Source of the DNA: Candidatus Poribacteria bacterium
GTDB lineage: Bacteria; Poribacteria; WGA-4E; WGA-3G
Assembly: GCA_007571355.1 (NCBI GenBank)
Contig: RKRO01000206.1
Span: 1-17,202 of the forward strand
DNA length: 17,202 nucleotides
Direction of reading: 5' to 3'
Below are positions 13,507 to 17,202 of the stretch, piece by piece. A program made the position numbers and the translations under genes. Position 1 is the first letter of the stretch. Each line of letters begins with the position of its first letter. The notes under the pieces are model-generated. The model was not told the origin of the DNA. It saw only the letters and a list, made by a program, of their open reading frames with translations, and searched no databases.

Positions 13507-15136
13507 AATGGAAATGACCAGCATGCGGATCCATCTCCGCAGGTGCCGGCGGTTCTTCAATCTCAGTGATAAGTGTCTCTGTCGTTAAGAGCAGCCCTGC
13601 GATGCTTGAAGCGTTCTGAAGTGCGGAACGGACGACTTTCGTCGGGTCAACAACGCCGTCTTCTAACATATCACCGTATTCAATGGTAGCAGCATTGAAA
13701 CCGTAGTTGCCTTCACCCGCTTGGACTTTAGCAACAACCACTGAACCTTCCATCCCAGCGTTCTCTGCAATGGCACGTACAGGTGAGACCAAGCTGCGCC
13801 GAATAATATTGAGTCCTGTTTCTTGGTCACCATCTAATGCCACGTCATTGAGCGAAGCTGCGGCGCGTAAAAGTGCGATGCCGCCGCCGGGGACAATCCC
13901 TTCCTCAATCGCTGCGCGCGTCGCAGCAAGCGCATCTTCAAATCGGGCTTTCTTTTCTTTCATCTCTACTTCTGTCGCGGCACCGACGTTAATAACAGCG
14001 ACACCACCGGCGAGTTTCGCCAACCGTTCTTCCAACTTCTCCCGATCATAATCGGAGGTTGTCTCTTCTATCTGCCTGCGAATTTGCGTCACCCTGCCGT
14101 CAATAGCCTCTTTCTCACCGCTACCGCCGATGATCGTGGTGTTATCCTTGTCAACGATGACGCGACGGGCTGTGCCTAACATACCGACGACAACGTTTTC
14201 CAAACGGATACCGCTCTCTTCAGAAATAACTTGACCGTCGGTCAAGATGGCGATATCAGCTAACATCTCTTTGCGCCGGTCACCGAAACCCGGTGCCTTG
14301 ACTGCAGCGACCTGAAGGGTACCGCGGAGTTTATTCACCACTAAGGTTGACAGGGCTTCACCTTCAATGTCTTCAGCGATAATAAACAGGGGGCGCCCGA
14401 GCTGCATCGCTTTTTCCATAATCGGTACAAGGTCTGTTACAGTCGTAATCTTCTCAGTATTAATAAGAATATACGGATTCTCGAACTCGACGGTCTGTTC
14501 TTGGAGATTCGTTACGAAGTTCGGTGATAGGAAACCGCGATCGAACTGCATCCCTTCAACGATGTCCACCTGCGTTTCTGAGGTTCTACCTTCCTCAATA
14601 GTGATGGCCCCGTCGTTTCCGACCTTCTCAATCGCTTCAGCGACGATTGTACCGATGTCGCTATCGTTTGCTGGATCGTTCGCTGCGATGGAGGCGACTT
14701 GTAAGACTTCTTCGTGTGTGTTCACGGCACGGCTCTGCGCCGCGATTGCATCAACGGCAGCACCAACAGCCTTATCTATACCGATTTTCAACTGCATCGG
14801 ATCGGCACCAGCAGTAACGTTCTTCAGTCCTTCGTGAAGAATTTCTTGACCCAATAGTGTCGCCGTCGTTGTTCCGTCTCCAGCGATGTCATTTGTTTTC
14901 GTTGCGATGGATTCGAGTAGTTGCGCACCCATATTCTCGTATGGATCCGGGAGTTCAATTTCTTTTGCGACTGTAACACCGTCGCATGTTACCAGCGGGG
15001 CACCGAAAGATTTTTGGATGACTACATTTCTTCCGCGTGGTCCGAGGGTAACCTTCACAGCATCGGCGAGCGTATCTGCACCACGCTTGAGTGCTACCCT
15101 TGCTTCCTCGTCAAAGATAATTTGCTTTGCTGGCAT
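13505..15136 (-). CDS. groEL: Chaperonin GroEL (Hsp60) with a His-rich tail
   Basis: Forms the 14-subunit ring chaperonin that folds cytosolic proteins with ATP. The 543-residue sequence aligns with E. coli GroEL without gaps at the start. KVTLGPRGRNVV (28-39) and Asp52 and Asp87 in DGVTVA and AGDGTTTAT are conserved. The catalytic Asp is Asp401 in FEDALAATRAA, equivalent to E. coli Asp398 after a short insertion. The apical GMQFDRGFLSPNF (195-207) is present. Lys51 of E. coli is Cys51 here. The C-terminus is DPHAGHFH, replacing the usual GGM repeats. AGGAGG lies 6 bp before the ATG. There is no groES beside it and no CIRCE operator upstream. It follows rqcH on the same strand and has its own promoter. 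Confidence 0.97.
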   Translation of the reverse strand: MPAKQIIFDEEARVALKRGADTLADAVKVTLGPRGRNVVIQKSFGAPLVTCDGVTVAKEIELPDPYENMGAQLLESIATKTNDIAGDGTTTATLLGQEILHEGLKNVTAGADPMQLKIGIDKAVGAAVDAIAAQSRAVNTHEEVLQVASIAANDPANDSDIGTIVAEAIEKVGNDGAITIEEGRTSETQVDIVEGMQFDRGFLSPNFVTNLQEQTVEFENPYILINTEKITTVTDLVPIMEKAMQLGRPLFIIAEDIEGEALSTLVVNKLRGTLQVAAVKAPGFGDRRKEMLADIAILTDGQVISEESGIRLENVVVGMLGTARRVIVDKDNTTIIGGSGEKEAIDGRVTQIRRQIEETTSDYDREKLEERLAKLAGGVAVINVGAATEVEMKEKKARFEDALAATRAAIEEGIVPGGGIALLRAAASLNDVALDGDQETGLNIIRRSLVSPVRAIAENAGMEGSVVVAKVQAGEGNYGFNAATIEYGDMLEDGVVDPTKVVRSALQNASSIAGLLLTTETLITEIEEPPAPAEMDPHAGHFH

Positions 15137-15212
15137 TGAATTCCTCCTCTATGAATTTTAGTATTGTTATATTGAGACCTAAATAGCGTTGCGCCTGTAA
15201 ATCGCTTTCATA

Positions 15213-15241
15213 ATTATAGCATACACGCTCGGTAAAGTCAA
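15213..15241 (-). promoter_or_regulatory. Sigma-70 promoter of groEL
   Basis: On the minus strand TTGACT (complement of 15236-15241) is followed after 17 bp by a perfect TATAAT (complement of 15213-15218). Transcription would start near 15206, leaving about 70 nt of leader. I see no CIRCE inverted repeat (TTAGCACTC/GAGTGCTAA) in it. The -35 lies 14 bp after the rqcH stop codon. Confidence 0.75.
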
Positions 15242-15255
15242 TTTTTTATGAGGGA

Positions 15256-16965
15256 TTACTCTCCCGATGACGGGACTGCAGGTTCAACATACAACGTCTT
15301 TTCGCGCGTGTAATGCACGTAGCCTGCGATGTTGCCCTTGCGCTTTACGACGTACCGCGCCCACGTATAGTCAACAGGCACATTACTGGCATGGTGCGCT
15401 TTGCTATAATAGGCAGCGAGTTGCGCGGCTTGTAATAACGTCGGCATCGGGATGTCCGGACGGTTCTCTGGGTTACGGATGATGACGTGTGAACCGTGGA
15501 TCTGTTTGGCGTGAAGCCACATATCGCTCGGCTTAGCAATCTGACGCAGAAGCAGATCGTTCGACTGACTGTTTTTCCCAACATACATCTGGAAACCGTT
15601 GGTAGAGGTATACCTGCGGAAAGGACCTTCACCTGCCGGTTGTTTCTGCTTTCTGCTTTGCTGTGCCTTGAGATAGCCGTTCTCGGTAAACACACCACGG
15701 AGGCGTTGGAGATCCTCTAAGGTCTGCGCAGATTCCAACTCGGATACATAAAGCTGCAACGTCTCCTGATCGGCATCCAAATCTGAGATAAGCTGCTGGA
15801 TACGCGCATACCCACGTTTCGCCTTTGTATATTTCTTGAAATAGGTCTGTGCATTCTCGGAGGGTGTCTGTTCAGGGTTGAGTGTGATCGTCAACTTTTC
15901 AAACTCAGGACTGTAGTAGTTTTGCAATTCGACCTGTTCTTGTCCACGCGTGAGGGTATGTAGATTTGCGAAGATCAATTCGCCTGCAATGCGATAGTCT
16001 TCTGATTTTTCTGCGCGTACTAAATCATTGTGCAGTGCTTTCGCTTTTCGAGAGAGTAGATTCCTCTGCTTTTTCAGTGCTTGTTTTAGGGCATTCCGTT
16101 CAGAGAGGATGTTCTCCTTCAGCGTGATTGCCTCGTAATACGCAGCGACAGCGTCATTCATTGTGTCAAAAACTTGGACAGTGGCGTTCGGAAATTGCTG
16201 TAGCAATAGTGCGGATGCAGCGAGCGGTTCATCTTCGTCCATGATCAGTTGAGGTGCTGCGTTTGCCGGATCGAAATAGTCGATCACCTGCTGGTAAGCG
16301 TCCCAGATATCCGTTTCGGCTGCCCGTGCGACGACCTCCTTCGCGAGTGTCGGACTGAAACCGTCTATCTTGTCAAAGAGTTGTCGCCATCCTATTTCCG
16401 CTTGTCCATCAAACAGGTCAGTAAACGTTTCCTTGTCCGGTATCAACGGAGCAACTTTTCCTTGTCCCGGCGGTAAAGTATAGGTCTCGCCGGGTAAAAT
16501 TTCTCGGTGTCGGTTCACCGTCTCATCGATGCGTTTAAGACTTTCCAAAATCCTATTATCAGATGCATCGATGAGGATAATGTTGCTATGCTTGCCCATT
16601 AACTCAGCAACGATAGCTTTTGATGAAGGCTGTATCGGCTCATCAGAGACGGGTTGGACGGTAATTTTGAGGATCCGATCCCAACCGATCTGTTCAATCG
16701 CAGTAATCCTGCCGCGTCTGAGGTGCGTCGTGAGGAAATCTGCCAGATAGGACTGTTTTTGCGCGGGTGGCGGTTTTTCAATGAGATGCACACGTGCATG
16801 CACCGAATGTGCGGATAGCGTCAACCAATGCGTTTCGGCAGCATGACCGACTTTGAATGAGAAGGTGTGTGCGTTCACCTGTTCAATATGTCGAATCGTG
16901 CTGCCCAAAAGCGTTTCACGGAGTTCCTTGGCAATAACGCGTAATGCTAAACTATCGTAAGACAT
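15256..16965 (-). CDS. rqcH: RqcH / NFACT family ribosome-associated quality-control protein (FbpA-like)
   Basis: Predicted to bind stalled 50S-peptidyl-tRNA complexes and recruit tRNA-Ala to add C-terminal alanine tails that mark the nascent chain for proteolysis. The 569-residue product has the family order. NFACT-N spans about 1-250, with Asp96-Arg97 in the WDRILK segment matching the DR pair needed in B. subtilis RqcH. Helical and coiled-coil regions (about 270-440) follow, then NFACT-R (about 448-560), with SDMWLHAKQIHGSHVIIR (480-497) as a clear signature. The ATG at 16965 has GAAAGG about 8 bp upstream. It lies 120 bp upstream of groEL with no terminator between them, so readthrough is possible. 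The old name 'fibronectin-binding protein' for this family is misleading here. Confidence 0.93.
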   Translation of the reverse strand: MSYDSLALRVIAKELRETLLGSTIRHIEQVNAHTFSFKVGHAAETHWLTLSAHSVHARVHLIEKPPPAQKQSYLADFLTTHLRRGRITAIEQIGWDRILKITVQPVSDEPIQPSSKAIVAELMGKHSNIILIDASDNRILESLKRIDETVNRHREILPGETYTLPPGQGKVAPLIPDKETFTDLFDGQAEIGWRQLFDKIDGFSPTLAKEVVARAAETDIWDAYQQVIDYFDPANAAPQLIMDEDEPLAASALLLQQFPNATVQVFDTMNDAVAAYYEAITLKENILSERNALKQALKKQRNLLSRKAKALHNDLVRAEKSEDYRIAGELIFANLHTLTRGQEQVELQNYYSPEFEKLTITLNPEQTPSENAQTYFKKYTKAKRGYARIQQLISDLDADQETLQLYVSELESAQTLEDLQRLRGVFTENGYLKAQQSRKQKQPAGEGPFRRYTSTNGFQMYVGKNSQSNDLLLRQIAKPSDMWLHAKQIHGSHVIIRNPENRPDIPMPTLLQAAQLAAYYSKAHHASNVPVDYTWARYVVKRKGNIAGYVHYTREKTLYVEPAVPSSGE

Positions 16966-17035
16966 AAGAATAACCTTTCTTCAGGTGTAACGGAGAATCA
17001 ATAACATGTAAAGGCATTCCGCAGCATTTCAAACA

Positions 17036-17202
17036 TCAACGTGACTTTTTATTTTTTTCAAGTTCTACAAAGAACAGAAGACTAACATCTACCGTCTCAA
17101 CGTTTTTTGAAATAAGAAACTGTCTATGCTTAAGTTGAATTCTATCTTCTATTTTCCTCAACCAGCTTTGGAACTTATTGGCAATTGCTTTAACAACCTC
17201 CG
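17036..17202 (-). CDS. 3' end of an unidentified gene, cut by the window edge
   Basis: On the minus strand a frame enters from beyond 17202 and stays open for 54 codons to TGA at 17036-17038. The visible residues begin EVVKAIANKF and end in a Lys-rich tail (LEKNKKSR). They include an amphipathic helix-like stretch and a hydrophobic VSLLFFVEL. The composition looks like protein, but 54 codons without a stop could occur by chance in AT-rich DNA. The rqcH start is 71 bp further along. The family is not recognised. Confidence 0.4.
   Translation of the reverse strand, partial: EVVKAIANKFQSWLRKIEDRIQLKHRQFLISKNVETVDVSLLFFVELEKNKKSR

Noticed and set aside
15137..15212. CIRCE/HrcA operator before groEL
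   Set aside because: The leader has no TTAGCACTC-N9-GAGTGCTAA-type inverted repeat.
1..17202. CRISPR array, tRNA, rRNA, transposase or integrase
   Set aside because: No regularly spaced repeats, no cloverleaf or rRNA segments, and no protein with transposase or integrase motifs were seen.

Overview
The window reads as chromosomal DNA from a diderm, probably uncultured bacterium. It has lipoprotein signals, a twin-arginine type signal, and envelope proteins with membrane anchors. The gene set (cyclophilin lipoprotein, KamA radical-SAM enzyme, slipin, VWA/DUF4159/DUF4175-like envelope operon, RqcH, GroEL) and the short intergenic hairpins and TCAGTTA-type repeats remind me of sponge-associated Candidatus Poribacteria. 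That assignment is inference only; a Planctomycetes-like or other deep lineage is possible. No phage integrase, transposase, CRISPR array, tRNA or rRNA was recognised.

Layout. (1) 86-1749, plus strand: a secreted cyclophilin-type prolyl isomerase followed 44 bp later by a lysine 2,3-aminomutase family radical-SAM enzyme. (2) 1779-2540, minus: a slipin/stomatin protein, convergent with kamA. (3) 2541-3019: about 480 bp without a convincing gene, holding two hairpins and a tandem heptamer. (4) 3020-4065, minus: a two-gene unit, a lipoprotein and an overlapping 83-residue GH24 lysozyme-like fragment. The lipoprotein gene is visibly AT-richer than its surroundings and is read from a consensus sigma-70 promoter. 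(5) 4094-4447, minus: an orphan hypothetical ORF. (6) 4519-12344, minus: a tight operon encoding a VWA membrane protein, a DUF4159 protein, a 1187-residue DUF4175-like protein with a long Gln-rich coiled coil, and a twin-arginine-signal glycoside hydrolase of the GH5-like TIM-barrel type. (7) 12490-13442, plus: a small hypothetical protein and a double zinc-ribbon protein, divergent from the big operon. The two divergent promoters form one 34-bp symmetric palindrome. (8) 13473-13506: a strong hairpin terminator. (9) 13505-16965, minus: rqcH then groEL, two protein-quality-control genes, with a good promoter in front of groEL. (10) 17036-17202, minus: the 3' end of a gene cut by the window edge.

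How the genes fit together. The VWA, DUF4159 and DUF4175-like proteins belong to a family set that elsewhere travels with MoxR AAA+ ATPases and DUF58 proteins, and is thought to act in envelope assembly or stress. Here MoxR and DUF58 are absent, the set has its own promoter, and a secreted glycosidase is added at the end. RqcH (tagging of stalled nascent chains on 50S subunits) and GroEL (folding) share strand and may be partly co-transcribed. Four near-consensus TTGACA/TATAAT promoters with 17-18 bp spacers can be read directly. They decide the translation starts of two genes (12344 and 12490), where the longest ORF would begin at or upstream of transcription.
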